Source of the DNA: Paenibacillus taichungensis
GTDB lineage: Bacteria; Bacillota; Bacilli; Paenibacillales; Paenibacillaceae
Length of the DNA: 64,000 bases
Assembly (NCBI RefSeq): GCF_013359905.1
Contig: NZ_JABMCC010000118.1
Span: 124,001 to 188,000, forward strand
Direction: 5' to 3'
Shown here: in pieces, positions 15,750 through 24,709 of the stretch
How positions within the stretch are numbered: position 1 is the first letter of the stretch
How the letters are laid out: the number at the start of each line of letters is the position of its first letter
Made by a program: the position numbers and the translations under genes
The notes under the pieces: model-generated
Told to the model about the DNA's origin: nothing
The model's input: only the letters and a program-made list of their open reading frames with translations
The model's database searches: none

Positions 15750-17093
15750 TTAAATCTCATTTTCCTCAAGAAATTTGATATCAAAGTCACCCCGAACAAA
15801 CGTTGGGTGATCCAGCAATTTCTGATGAAAAGGAATCGTTGTGGAGATGCCTTCAATCGCGAACTCAGCCAATGCACGCTTCATCTTCGCGATGGCCTCT
15901 TCCCGGTTTGCTCCCCATACGATCAATTTAGCGATCATGGAGTCGTAATAAGGAGAGATCGTGTATCCCGGATAAGCTGCACTATCTACACGTACACCCG
16001 GTCCTCCTGGTGCAAGGTAGAAACCAATTTTGCCTGGTGACGGCATAAAGTTGCGGTCCGGATCTTCTGCGTTAATACGGCACTCAATGGACCAGCCATT
16101 GATCACAACATCTTCCTGACGGAAAGAAAGTGGATTGCCTTCAGCTACCGAGATCATTTCGCGGATCAGATCCACTCCTGTAACCATCTCTGTTACAGGA
16201 TGTTCGACCTGAATACGTGTATTCATTTCCATGAAATAGAATTCACCGTTAGGGCTGAGCAAGAACTCAAGTGTACCTGCTCCCGAGTAATCCACGGCAA
16301 GCGCTGCCCGTACTGCGGCTTCTCCCATCAGTGTACGCACATCTTCGGAGATGATTGGACAAGGTGCTTCTTCCACCAGCTTTTGACGTCGACGCTGAAC
16401 GGAACAATCACGCTCACCCAGATGCACTGCATTTCCATGTTTGTCTGCAATGATCTGAATCTCCACGTGCTTCATGCCTGTCAGGAATTTCTCCAGATAT
16501 ACTCCGGCATTACCGAAAGCTTTCTGTGCTTCCTGCTGGGCAGCTGTTATTTGCTTGATCAGTGTTTCTTCATCTTCAGCAATACGAATCCCTTTACCTC
16601 CACCACCAGCGGTAGCTTTGATAATGACAGGATATCCAATATCTCTAGCAATCATAATGGCTTCATTCATATTTTCAACCAAACCGTCGGACCCCGGAAT
16701 GACAGGTACACCTGCATCCTTCATCGTCTGTTTGGCAACAGCCTTATCCCCCATTTTAGTAATGGCTTCCGGAGATGGGCCGATGAACGTAATATTGCAG
16801 GAACCACAGATTTCTGCAAAATCAGCGTTCTCTGCCAGGAATCCGTAGCCTGGGTGGATCGCATCACATTCCGTCAGTGTAGCTACACTCATCAGGTTTG
16901 TGAAGTTTAGATAACTGTCTTTCGAAAGTGTAGGCCCGATACAATACGCTTCATCTGCAAGACGAACATGCAGGGAGTCTTTATCCGCTTCCGAATAGAC
17001 TGCTACCGTCGAAATGCCGATTTCACGACAGGCACGAATAATACGTACCGCAATTTCGCCACGGTTCGCAATCAGTATTTTTTGAAATTTCAT
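15750..17093 (-). CDS. accC: Acetyl-CoA carboxylase, biotin carboxylase subunit
   Basis: AccC carboxylates biotin on AccB using ATP and bicarbonate, the first step of fatty-acid synthesis. The ATP-grasp fold shows the glycine-rich loop KATAGGGGKGIRIA, the metal-binding EMNTRIQVEHPVTEMVTGVD region (about residues 287-306) and the N-terminal KILIANRGEIAVRII. The length of 447 aa is typical. AAGGAGG precedes the ATG, and the gene follows accB after 55 bases. Confidence 0.98.
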   Translation of the reverse strand: MKFQKILIANRGEIAVRIIRACREIGISTVAVYSEADKDSLHVRLADEAYCIGPTLSKDSYLNFTNLMSVATLTECDAIHPGYGFLAENADFAEICGSCNITFIGPSPEAITKMGDKAVAKQTMKDAGVPVIPGSDGLVENMNEAIMIARDIGYPVIIKATAGGGGKGIRIAEDEETLIKQITAAQQEAQKAFGNAGVYLEKFLTGMKHVEIQIIADKHGNAVHLGERDCSVQRRRQKLVEEAPCPIISEDVRTLMGEAAVRAALAVDYSGAGTLEFLLSPNGEFYFMEMNTRIQVEHPVTEMVTGVDLIREMISVAEGNPLSFRQEDVVINGWSIECRINAEDPDRNFMPSPGKIGFYLAPGGPGVRVDSAAYPGYTISPYYDSMIAKLIVWGANREEAIAKMKRALAEFAIEGISTTIPFHQKLLDHPTFVRGDFDIKFLEENEI

Positions 17094-17148
17094 TTCGTTA
17101 TTGTCCTCCTTCGAAGCTCATGCAGTTGACGTTATGCGGCTGTAACCG

Positions 17149-17619
17149 TTATTCCGGTTTTACCAGGAACAGGGGTTGTCCATACTCAACCAGCTGTCCG
17201 TTCTCAACCAGCACTTCAACGATTTCTCCCTTGATGTCTGCATCAAGCTCGTTCATCAGCTTCATCGCCTCAATGATACATACCGTTGTTTTCTCAACAA
17301 CTTTATCACCAGCGCTTACAAAAGGACCTGCTTCCGGCGAGGAAGCTCTGTAAAAAGTACCTACCATCGGAGATACAATTTTATGTAAATGACTTGTAGT
17401 ATCGACTTGCGGAGCAGCCTCAGCTACAACTGCAGCCGGTTGCACCTGTGGTGCAGCAATCATTTGCGGTTGAATAGCAGTTGCCTGAACATACTCGGTT
17501 TTACCCGGTTTGCGAATCGACAACCGTGATCCTTCATTTTCAATTTCCAACTCTTGAACGGAACTTTCATCTACCAGTTTGATCAACTCTTTGATCTCAC
17601 TCAATTTAAACATTTCCAT
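17149..17619 (-). CDS. accB: Biotin carboxyl carrier protein of acetyl-CoA carboxylase
   Basis: AccB carries biotin between AccC and the carboxyltransferase. The biotinylation site is Lys120 in IEAMKLMNE, within a C-terminal biotinyl domain (about 82-156). An Ala/Pro/Gln-rich flexible linker (about 45-75) separates it from the N-terminal region. The length of 156 aa is usual. AAGGAG precedes the ATG. The gene begins the accBC operon and lies directly downstream of spoIIIAH, as in Bacillus. Confidence 0.97.
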   Translation of the reverse strand: MEMFKLSEIKELIKLVDESSVQELEIENEGSRLSIRKPGKTEYVQATAIQPQMIAAPQVQPAAVVAEAAPQVDTTSHLHKIVSPMVGTFYRASSPEAGPFVSAGDKVVEKTTVCIIEAMKLMNELDADIKGEIVEVLVENGQLVEYGQPLFLVKPE

Positions 17620-17675
17620 TATTCACTCCTTCGGCATCATGCCAGTCTCACTAGGACGGTCATATGGCTTTATGT

Positions 17676-17703
17676 ATTATATCATAATCATTAAAAATGG
17701 AAA
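17676..17703 (-). promoter_or_regulatory. Extended -10 promoter for accBC
   Basis: The minus strand has TGATATAAT, an extended -10 with a perfect TATAAT (complement of 17676-17681). TTTCCA at 16-base spacing is a weak -35. It lies partly within the spoIIIAH terminator, so accBC is transcribed independently of the sporulation operon. Confidence 0.6.
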
Positions 17704-17744
17704 GAGCCCGAGATCTAATCCAGCTCTCGGGGCTACTTTTCCAT
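17693..17744 (-). terminator. Terminator of the spoIIIA operon
   Basis: The stem AGCCCCGAGA / TCTCGGGCT is extended by ATGGAAA-type pairing and followed by TTTTTA on the minus strand. It sits 9 bases after the spoIIIAH stop. Confidence 0.8.
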
Positions 17745-17752
17745 ATTTTAGA

Positions 17753-18592
17753 TTACTGTTCTGTCACGTATTGCACGCTGATTTTATTTTGGGATACAGC
17801 CAGTTCTTTCATAACCAGATCCACAATGGAAACCGCTTGTTTTACATCCAGTTTGTCACTGAGAACAACGACTTTATACTTATCGGCATCCTCTTGAACG
17901 ATGGCATTGGCAAACTGCTGCGACAAGGTTTCTTCAATACCATTGATTTTGGCTTCTTTTTCTTCCAGCGTACGAAGCTGCTCTGTTGCTTTGGCATTTT
18001 CTTCTGGTGTTTTGCTCAGATCACCCGCAACGGTCATAAGTTCTTCATACTTTCGATTGTTGCTCTCCTCACGCTGCCACTGGTAGTTCTGGAACTGGCT
18101 ACTCGCAGACGCCGCGGTATTCTGTTCTTCCATCTCCTTGAGAACGTCCTCATCGGTTTTCGTTGCACTGCTGTCTGTTCCAGAACTTGCATCAGGAGTG
18201 GTTGCAGCGCCTTTGTCGGTCCCTTTCTCGCTGTCTTTACCTGCTTCACCTTGTTTCTCACCGGATTCCGCAGCCGGTGATTTCTCGGTGTCTCCAGCTT
18301 CTTTACCATCTACAACCGCAGGATTATCCACAGATTCAGTTGCCGTTTGATCTCCTTCAGTCCCTGTAACTTCGCCGCCATTCACCACTTCATTCACAAC
18401 CAGACCTTCTGTCGGATCAAGGATTCCAGCCGTTTCCTTCGCTTCTCCCTGTTTCATACCATCCACCTGCGTGCTCTCAGCTACAGGTGTATTAACCGGA
18501 CCGGAATCTTCAGTGAACAGGTAATAGGCGGACAAAATGACCATCAGACTCAGCATGGATACGAGCCATACCGTTTGACGTTTATTATTCAT
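17753..18592 (-). CDS. spoIIIAH: Stage III sporulation protein SpoIIIAH
   Basis: SpoIIIAH is a mother-cell protein whose YscJ/FliF-like ectodomain contacts SpoIIQ to form the channel across the two forespore membranes. One membrane helix lies near the N-terminus (about residues 8-26). A conserved C-terminal domain (about 165-279, with EELMTVAGDLSKTPEENAKA and DKLDVKQAVSIVDLVMKEL) closes the protein. Between them is an acidic, low-complexity Ser/Thr/Glu-rich linker of about 120 residues, longer than in B. subtilis. GAGGAGG precedes the ATG. It is the last gene of the operon. Confidence 0.94.
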   Translation of the reverse strand: MNNKRQTVWLVSMLSLMVILSAYYLFTEDSGPVNTPVAESTQVDGMKQGEAKETAGILDPTEGLVVNEVVNGGEVTGTEGDQTATESVDNPAVVDGKEAGDTEKSPAAESGEKQGEAGKDSEKGTDKGAATTPDASSGTDSSATKTDEDVLKEMEEQNTAASASSQFQNYQWQREESNNRKYEELMTVAGDLSKTPEENAKATEQLRTLEEKEAKINGIEETLSQQFANAIVQEDADKYKVVVLSDKLDVKQAVSIVDLVMKELAVSQNKISVQYVTEQ

Positions 18593-18657
18593 TAGAACTT
18601 CCTCCTCGAATTGGCTTCATTCTTATGACATCAAATCTTGTGTTTCATGGTTTCGGA

Positions 18658-19299
18658 CTAATCCTGCTTACGCGGAACAACCGAAATCCGGTAGGCCGCA
18701 ACATTCAGTCCTTTTTCCACAGCATCTGTAATCAGGTCCTTCACAACCTTATTCTCTGCACCTCTGGCAACGACAAGCACGCCCCGGATCTGCGGTTTGA
18801 GCTTTTTCGTGACAATCGGTGTCTGATCCCCTGATATTTCATACGTAATAATCTCGCCATCCCGGGTATATTGCGTCATATGTCGCTTGCCCCCGCTTGC
18901 ATCCGTTTCTTCGGTGAGCTGCTGCGAATCCTTCACATTACGCTGTACAACAAGTTCCTCTGTAGAATCAACGGTAACCATCACATCAACAGTTCCCACA
19001 CCTACGATATTTTCCAGCACACCCTTGATCTTGTCCTCAAATGCGACCTCTATCGCCTGAAATGGATTCTGATCTGTCGGATCCGTCTGTATGGATGCCA
19101 TGGATGTAGCCGGATCAGGAGGCTCACGACCGATATTTTCAGAATCAATCTTTTTGACATTGACGAAAGAGTTGAACAGCATAATTCCGACTCCGATCAA
19201 TCCAAGGATAATCAGCCAGCGAAAGGTTTGACTGCGCCGTTGCCCACCTTCTCCTCCTCCGCCGAACCAGCTTTCCATCTTTTTGAGCCATTGCCTCAT
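18658..19299 (-). CDS. spoIIIAG: Stage III sporulation protein SpoIIIAG
   Basis: SpoIIIAG forms a large ring in the mother cell-forespore channel. It has an N-terminal membrane helix (about residues 27-45) and an ectodomain with the family segments KGVLENIVGVGTVDVMVTV (about 95) and LVVARGAENKVVKDLITDAV near the end. GGAGGG precedes the ATG. It lies 16 bases after spoIIIAF. Confidence 0.95.
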   Translation of the reverse strand: MRQWLKKMESWFGGGGEGGQRRSQTFRWLIILGLIGVGIMLFNSFVNVKKIDSENIGREPPDPATSMASIQTDPTDQNPFQAIEVAFEDKIKGVLENIVGVGTVDVMVTVDSTEELVVQRNVKDSQQLTEETDASGGKRHMTQYTRDGEIITYEISGDQTPIVTKKLKPQIRGVLVVARGAENKVVKDLITDAVEKGLNVAAYRISVVPRKQD

Positions 19300-19314
19300 C
19301 GGATACCCTCCTTC

Positions 19315-20193
19315 TTACAGCGTTGAAGCGCTCTTCTTTTCTTTCACCTGTACTTTGTTTGCATCAATATCCCACTTCTCTGTCAACAACGTAATAATTT
19401 GTACTGCTCGTTCAGATCGGGATGATGTCTGTCCTTGCTGAGTGTTTGTCTCTGCCTGCTCACCCGACACAGGTGTGGAGTCTGCTACCTGTCCATTTTG
19501 GGGTTCGCCAGAGTTACCGTTACCCATGTTACTTTCACTTTTGCTAACGCTGTTCACCTCGATCTGTACATCAGGCACCTCAATCTGACCAATCTCGATT
19601 GGCTCCTGAACTGGAGGAGATTCAGTGGTTTGGGATTCCGGGTCAGAGTCGAATATCGGTTTTGTCGTTGCCGTTGCTTCCTGTTGAGCTGTATTGGAGT
19701 TGACTTTCCCAGCTGCTGTCTCCCCTGACATCTCCACCAAAACATACTGGATCACCGGAAGTTCCACCGAAGAGGCCAAATCCGTCTCCAGCTTGCTTGT
19801 ATCCATGGCGAGCTTTACCTCAACAGACTGCACTCGCTCCCCCGTTGTTTCTTCAATTTGCCCTTTCATTACGTTAGCCAGCTCTTTGGCTGTCCATTGC
19901 AGCGATTGTTCCTGTTCATTGGATTGCAGCCGCCTGCCCTGAGCCAAAATCTGTTCAAGTGTTGCATTTCCATCAGATGGCGAATCCATGGCGGTCATCG
20001 CTCGCTTAAGCTCGCCAACCGGATCACTTTTCAAAAGCTTCGTTATGGGCGATAACAGGGTCAGCAGGATAAGAAGGCTCAGCACAAGCTTGACATAGCG
20101 TTCCATGGATCGGTTGGGCAACAGCATATCCACGAAAGTCGCCAACAGAACGATCATGATCAATTCCCGGAGCCAGCTGCTCAGCCACCCCAT
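19315..20193 (-). CDS. spoIIIAF: Stage III sporulation protein SpoIIIAF
   Basis: The protein has two N-terminal membrane helices (about residues 8-22 and 33-52) followed by an external domain ending in the conserved TEKWDIDANKVQVKEK. A Gln/Ser/Glu-rich linker (about 160-250) makes it 292 aa, longer than the roughly 200 aa of B. subtilis. The operon position and N-terminus (LRELIMIVLLATFVDMLLPN) support the call. Confidence 0.92.
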   Translation of the reverse strand: MGWLSSWLRELIMIVLLATFVDMLLPNRSMERYVKLVLSLLILLTLLSPITKLLKSDPVGELKRAMTAMDSPSDGNATLEQILAQGRRLQSNEQEQSLQWTAKELANVMKGQIEETTGERVQSVEVKLAMDTSKLETDLASSVELPVIQYVLVEMSGETAAGKVNSNTAQQEATATTKPIFDSDPESQTTESPPVQEPIEIGQIEVPDVQIEVNSVSKSESNMGNGNSGEPQNGQVADSTPVSGEQAETNTQQGQTSSRSERAVQIITLLTEKWDIDANKVQVKEKKSASTL

Positions 20194-20222
20194 CCTTCCA
20201 GCCCCTTTCTATCGAGCATCCC

Positions 20223-21413
20223 TCATCTCATCATGACGGTCAGATTGCCTGCGGTTAGCAGGATCGTGATTGCCAGAAAAAACATCAGTCCGACTGCTGC
20301 CAGTGCCGCAAATACGTAAAGCATGCTTTTGCCTATCGCCTGCAGACATCCTACAATTGGCGTATCCCCCAGCGGTTGCATGATCGCGCCAGTTATGTTG
20401 TAGATCAGGGCTAACGTCAGAATTTTAAGTGCAGGAAACGCACATAGAAACAAGATGATGATGACACCCGTTAGTCCGATTGCATTTTTCACCAGCAGTG
20501 ACGCTGTGATAACCGTGTCCGTTGCATCCGCAAACGTTCTACCGACAATGGGGACAAAGTTGCCTGCGATGTACTTCGCCGCTTTCAGACTGACACCATC
20601 TGCCACGGAGCCCGATGCTCCCTGCACCGAAATTACGCCCAGGAACATCGTAAGCAGTATACCCAGCAGAGCCACACTAATGTTCCGTAAGAGATCTGCC
20701 AGCTGTGTAAGCTTGTACTTGTCGGACAAGGAACTGACGAGATGTAATACGGCTGAGAAAAAGAGTAGCGGGAACACCAGCAGGTGGATCAATGTACCGA
20801 CCAGATGAATCATGAAAATGATCAGCGGATGGGTAACAGAAACGGTAATGACATTCCCCATTGAAGCCAGCAGCGTAAACAACAGGGGCACCATGGCCAT
20901 CATAAAGTTGATCATGCTGGCTATGGCATCCTTGGCGTATCCAATCGCCACACTGAAGCTATTGATGGCGATGATAATAATGACCATGTAACAGATGGAG
21001 TAAGCGATTTTGCTAATGTTATTTTTCTCGAAAGCAGTCTGCAATGTCTCCAGAATCATGCTCAGCACACTTAGCATCACAATCGTGACCAGGAGTTTGC
21101 CGTTATATAAAATCTCATGCAGCATGAAGGTTCCAATTGCTATAAACACCGACTTCAGGCTGAACCCTTCATTGCCGGGCATTAACATATCCATAAAGGA
21201 AGGTGTTTTTCCTTCCGGGAAAAAACCGCCGTATTGTTGCATTAGTTGGTCCCAATATTTTTCTACCTGATCCTTGGGAAGCTGGTCAGCCTGCTGCTGC
21301 ATCCACTCTCCCGAGGGAGAACCCGCGAATACCTGTCCCATGATCGCAAACAGAAAACACAGCGTCAGCACGAAGGTAAGGCGCCACTGCGGCTTATGAT
21401 GCATCATTTTCAT
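20223..21413 (-). CDS. spoIIIAE: Stage III sporulation protein SpoIIIAE
   Basis: SpoIIIAE is the polytopic membrane component of the SpoIIIA-SpoIIQ channel. A cleavable signal (LTFVLTLCFLFAIMGQVFA) is followed by about seven hydrophobic helices. The family segments GTLIHLLVFPLLFFSAVLHL (about 205) and VGRTFADATDTVI (about 290) are visible. The length of 396 aa is typical. GGGAGG is upstream of the ATG. Confidence 0.96.
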   Translation of the reverse strand: MKMMHHKPQWRLTFVLTLCFLFAIMGQVFAGSPSGEWMQQQADQLPKDQVEKYWDQLMQQYGGFFPEGKTPSFMDMLMPGNEGFSLKSVFIAIGTFMLHEILYNGKLLVTIVMLSVLSMILETLQTAFEKNNISKIAYSICYMVIIIIAINSFSVAIGYAKDAIASMINFMMAMVPLLFTLLASMGNVITVSVTHPLIIFMIHLVGTLIHLLVFPLLFFSAVLHLVSSLSDKYKLTQLADLLRNISVALLGILLTMFLGVISVQGASGSVADGVSLKAAKYIAGNFVPIVGRTFADATDTVITASLLVKNAIGLTGVIIILFLCAFPALKILTLALIYNITGAIMQPLGDTPIVGCLQAIGKSMLYVFAALAAVGLMFFLAITILLTAGNLTVMMR

Positions 21414-21434
21414 ATGAAGTCCGCACGCCTCCCT

Positions 21435-21824
21435 CTACACCGGCATCAGCTTCATGACGGTTTCGATAATAATGCTGATGATCGGTATCGCGAGTACAAG
21501 GATCAGCACCTTGCCAGCAAGTTCAATTTTGGAAGCAATGCTCTCCTGGCCTGCATCCCTGACAATCTGTGCTCCGAATTCAGCAATGTACGCTATGCCT
21601 ATAATTTTCAGTACAGTTTTCAGATAAATACTCTCCATGCCTGAATTTTCGGCAAGCCGTTTCAACACCTCGATTACCGCGCCAATCTTGCCAATCAGCA
21701 GCATGAAGATCACGATGCCGGTTGCAGCCGCAATCAGAAAAGCGAACATCGGCTTCTGTTCTTTGATAACTAGAATGAGCACTGTTGCGATGAGCGCCAG
21801 ACCTACAACTTGGATAATTTCCAC
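21435..21824 (-). CDS. spoIIIAD: Stage III sporulation protein SpoIIIAD
   Basis: A 129-aa protein with three to four membrane helices and the family segment LKTVLKIIGIAYIAEFGAQI. It begins with GTG (VEIIQVVG). Together with SpoIIIAC it forms the conserved small membrane pair of the channel. It lies 32 bases after spoIIIAC. Confidence 0.95.
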   Translation of the reverse strand: MEIIQVVGLALIATVLILVIKEQKPMFAFLIAAATGIVIFMLLIGKIGAVIEVLKRLAENSGMESIYLKTVLKIIGIAYIAEFGAQIVRDAGQESIASKIELAGKVLILVLAIPIISIIIETVMKLMPV

Positions 21825-21856
21825 AGGTCACCACCATCCCGGCTTCATGACCGTTT

Positions 21857-22060
21857 TCATTGAAAAAGAAATATCGATTTGATCTCTTGCAGCAGGCTGT
21901 CCAGCATACGGACCACCATGAACAATACAACGACAAATCCGATCACGGTCACCCAGTGAGCCATATCTTCCTTTCCCATTTGTTTCAGCACCGTATGAAT
22001 CATCGCAATGATGATTCCGATGCCCGCAATTTGAAAGATTGCGTTCACTTCTAAATTCAT
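21857..22060 (-). CDS. spoIIIAC: Stage III sporulation protein SpoIIIAC
   Basis: A 67-aa protein with two membrane helices (about residues 8-26 and 36-54) and the family segment VLKQMGKEDMAHWVTVIGF. The length and position match SpoIIIAC exactly. GAGGTG precedes the ATG. Confidence 0.95.
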   Translation of the reverse strand: MNLEVNAIFQIAGIGIIIAMIHTVLKQMGKEDMAHWVTVIGFVVVLFMVVRMLDSLLQEIKSIFLFQ

Positions 22061-22089
22061 GACCTTGGCACCTCACTATCCCGGCTATT

Positions 22090-22608
22090 TCAGAAGATCA
22101 GAATGACGATTAACGCTCCGACAAGCATCCCGAGACTGCGGCACATTCGTTCATATTTCATTTGATCGGCTTGGGCACGGGATTCCTCATGCATAAGTTG
22201 CTGAATGGCTAACGAGATGTGCTTGGTCTGATCCTGACGATCGCTGGTGCCAAGGCTGAAGCTCAATTGCAGCATGACTTCCCGCTCGTCCGCCTTCATG
22301 GCTGATCTTCCCCACGCCTCTGCTATACCAGACTGAAGACTCTCACGAGCAGTGTGTCCATGAGGTGGTTCCATCTGTTTGGCTGCGTGGAGAAACAGCG
22401 TCCGAACAGGCTCTTTTGTCTGGGCTCCCATTTTCCCCATGGCATCAGGTAACGGGGTCAGCCCGTAGTTAATCTCTGTCATCAACCGCTGGAGAGCGGC
22501 GATTAATTCTCGCAGTTGTCTTGGCCTCAAGGCATACTGCCTTGCCTTATAGAATCCGGCGAGGGTACTGGCCAGCAGAATGATGACAGCACCGAGCATG
22601 TTAACCAA
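22090..22608 (-). CDS. spoIIIAB: Stage III sporulation protein SpoIIIAB
   Basis: SpoIIIAB resembles the GspF fold of secretion platforms. It has an N-terminal helix (LGAVIILLASTLAGFYKA), the conserved RPRQLRELIAALQRLMTEI segment and a C-terminal helix (SLGMLVGALIVILIF). I favour a TTG start at 22608: it overlaps the spoIIIAA stop by 8 bases, has GGGAGG 8 bases upstream, and gives 172 aa, close to the B. subtilis length. The ATG at 22599 is the alternative. Confidence 0.92.
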   Translation of the reverse strand: MVNMLGAVIILLASTLAGFYKARQYALRPRQLRELIAALQRLMTEINYGLTPLPDAMGKMGAQTKEPVRTLFLHAAKQMEPPHGHTARESLQSGIAEAWGRSAMKADEREVMLQLSFSLGTSDRQDQTKHISLAIQQLMHEESRAQADQMKYERMCRSLGMLVGALIVILIF

Positions 22609-23605
22609 AGGCCTCACCTCCCACTTCCGCCTGCTGGAGACCACGCATTTTGCCATCGGCCAATCGAAAGGTCATGCCCCGGCTCGTCCGTTGCAGCTGT
22701 ACATAGCGTTGGAACATCTGCTCGACGATCAGGGTTCTCAGTGCAGGTCTGGAAGAAAGCTCGGCCAGATCACGACCATGCGCAGTAGCGATGACAGATA
22801 CGCCTGCATGGAGTGCTTCCATGACCGCCTCCGCATCTTCCGGTCGGCCTATCTCGTCCACGATCAGGACATCGGGAGACATGGAGCGAAGCATCATCAT
22901 CATGCCCTCAGCCTTTGGACATCCGTCCATGACATCGGTGCGAGGTCCTACGTCAAATCCGGGTACGCCCTTATAACTTCCAGCGATTTCAGACCGTTCA
23001 TCAACGATGCCAACCTTTAGACGTGGACGTATGCCCTGAACAAGTTCATTGACACCCGTAAGTTTGGTACCACTGCTAATCTGTCTTGCCAAATCCCGCA
23101 GTAATGTGGTCTTGCCTTGCTGCGGAGGTGAAAGAATTAAGGTGTGCATGACCTGTCCACTTTTCATGTCCAGCAGATACGGCAGAATCCGATCAGCAAC
23201 TCCGTGAATCTCTCGGGCCACCCTGACATTAAATCCATTGATGTCGCGCAGGTATTCGACCCGGCCTCCACTTAACACCGTCCGGCCAGCCAGTCCGATT
23301 CTGTGCCCGCCAGGAATGGTGATGAACCCTTTACGCAGCTCCTCTTCCAATGTATAAAGCGAATGATTGCTGATCAGATCCAGCAGCCTGTGTGTTACCT
23401 CTTTTAAGGGAATATAGGCTTCATCAGGCTTCGAAGTCGGACTGCCCTGGGGTGTGAGGAAGTGATAGGTGTCTCCTGCATTGATTTCCAGTGGTCTTCC
23501 TTCACGGATACGTACTTCCTCCACTTTATCTAATAAAGCGGGCGGCATTCTTCCCAGAATGGTTCGAATCGGTTCCGGAAAGAGATCCTTCCAGTTCACC
23601 ATCAT
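22601..23605 (-). CDS. spoIIIAA: Stage III sporulation ATPase SpoIIIAA
   Basis: SpoIIIAA is the secretion-type ATPase thought to power the channel. The Walker A motif PPQQGKTTLLRDLA (about residue 160) and a Walker B-like VGIVDERSEIAG are clear, followed by VLIVDEIGRPEDAEAVMEA. It is the first gene of an operon of eight closely packed genes. GGAGGG lies about 10 bases before the ATG. Confidence 0.96.
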   Translation of the reverse strand: MMVNWKDLFPEPIRTILGRMPPALLDKVEEVRIREGRPLEINAGDTYHFLTPQGSPTSKPDEAYIPLKEVTHRLLDLISNHSLYTLEEELRKGFITIPGGHRIGLAGRTVLSGGRVEYLRDINGFNVRVAREIHGVADRILPYLLDMKSGQVMHTLILSPPQQGKTTLLRDLARQISSGTKLTGVNELVQGIRPRLKVGIVDERSEIAGSYKGVPGFDVGPRTDVMDGCPKAEGMMMMLRSMSPDVLIVDEIGRPEDAEAVMEALHAGVSVIATAHGRDLAELSSRPALRTLIVEQMFQRYVQLQRTSRGMTFRLADGKMRGLQQAEVGGEAFG

Positions 23606-23667
23606 GAATAGGCCCCTCCAACCTGGAATTCGGTTTTATTGCGTTCCTGGTGCTTGTTCATATCTCA

Positions 23668-23696
23668 AGTTTATGTGTGTACATTGAATTTATGAC
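23668..23696 (-). promoter_or_regulatory. Sigma-E-like promoter of the spoIIIA operon
   Basis: On the minus strand GTCATA (complement of 23691-23696) and CATAAACT (complement of 23668-23675) are separated by 15 bases. They match the mother-cell sigma-E pattern (TCATA... then CATAcaaT). The site lies about 60 bases before spoIIIAA, as expected from B. subtilis. Confidence 0.7.
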
Positions 23697-23772
23697 GCTG
23701 AAATCTATCATTTTCTTCAAAATAGGGAGGAGAGTTAAAAATCATAGATCAGCCTACTGTTCCAGTTCTAGG

Positions 23773-23815
23773 CACCTGTCTAGATCCAAGTGCATATAGT
23801 GCTTGCAGACAGGTG
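23773..23815. other. Inverted repeat upstream of comB
   Basis: Nine-base perfect arms CACCTGTCT / AGACAGGTG, 25 bases apart, lie between the spoIIIA promoter and comB. It could be a leader hairpin or an operator. Confidence 0.45.
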
Positions 23816-23881
23816 ATAAACATTCCGGGATAAAAAAGGACAGAACCAACTATCCCCAAATATAGAAAGGAGTTGTGGGGA

Positions 23882-24631
23882 GTGCGAGTCGATGTAGTAG
23901 GCAATGTGAATGAAGTTCGAAAAATGGATATTGAAGGACGATGTGTGGTCGTTATCGATGTGTTGCGAACAACCAGTACTATTGTTACGGCACTGGCATA
24001 CGATGCAGCGGACATCATTGCTGTAGAAACAGTTCCTCAAGCGAAACAATTGAACTTGAAAGATGCCATTCGTGGCGGGGAGCGTTTTGATAAAAAAATT
24101 ACAGGATTCGAGGTGGGCAATTCCCCCTATGAATATATGACTCCGAATATTGCGGGGAAAACCATTATTCTGACTACAACAGATGGTACGCGTGCCCTGA
24201 TCAAGGCCTCCAAGGCTAGACATGTGTTTGCAGGCTCATTTCTCAATGTGAAAGCGGTGGCGGCTGTTCTGTGCGAGCTGCGCAGGGATATCTTATTGTT
24301 ATGCGCCGGGGATCAGGATGAGTTCGCGCTGGAAGATGGTTTATGTGCAGGCAGCATTATCGAGGAGTTGTACCGACAATCTCCTTTTCCCATTATGCTG
24401 AACGATTTGGGGCTGGCTCTTCATCAGGCTGCTACTCATGCCGAGGACAAATTACCCGATCTGATTAGAGTATCCGCTGGTGGCCGAAGGTTGGAGAGGT
24501 TAGGGAGGGTGCATGACGTAACGTATTGTACCCAATTGAACTTGCTGGACTGCGTTCCAGAGATGGGTGAAGGGAACCGAATGCAACCATTCAGAGGAAC
24601 GCGTAAGGAACCGCTGTTTAAGTCACTGTGA
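23882..24631 (+). CDS. comB: 2-phosphosulfolactate phosphatase (ComB/YitC family)
   Basis: ComB-family enzymes dephosphorylate 2-phosphosulfolactate, an intermediate of coenzyme M in archaea and of sulfolactate in Bacillus spores. Visible family features are VVVIDVLRTTSTIVTAL near residue 25, ILTTTDGTRALIKAS (about 95) and CAGDQDEFALEDGLCAG. I start it at GTG 23882, where AAAGGAG is 9 bases upstream; an in-frame TTG nine bases earlier has no spacing. It is divergent from spoIIIA, and a spore role is plausible but inferred. Confidence 0.88.
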   Translation: MRVDVVGNVNEVRKMDIEGRCVVVIDVLRTTSTIVTALAYDAADIIAVETVPQAKQLNLKDAIRGGERFDKKITGFEVGNSPYEYMTPNIAGKTIILTTTDGTRALIKASKARHVFAGSFLNVKAVAAVLCELRRDILLLCAGDQDEFALEDGLCAGSIIEELYRQSPFPIMLNDLGLALHQAATHAEDKLPDLIRVSAGGRRLERLGRVHDVTYCTQLNLLDCVPEMGEGNRMQPFRGTRKEPLFKSL

Positions 24632-24640
24632 ACAATCTAA

Positions 24641-24684
24641 AAAGGTGTACTGCGATCCCGAATGGGAATACACAGTACACCTTT
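24641..24684. terminator. Bidirectional terminator between comB and aspartokinase
   Basis: The perfect 12-bp stem AAAGGTGTACTG / CAGTACACCTTT with a 20-nt loop lies between two convergent genes and is followed by T-rich sequence on both strands. Confidence 0.8.
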
Positions 24685-24709
24685 GGTATTTCTTTGCCAT
24701 TTTCTCTTT

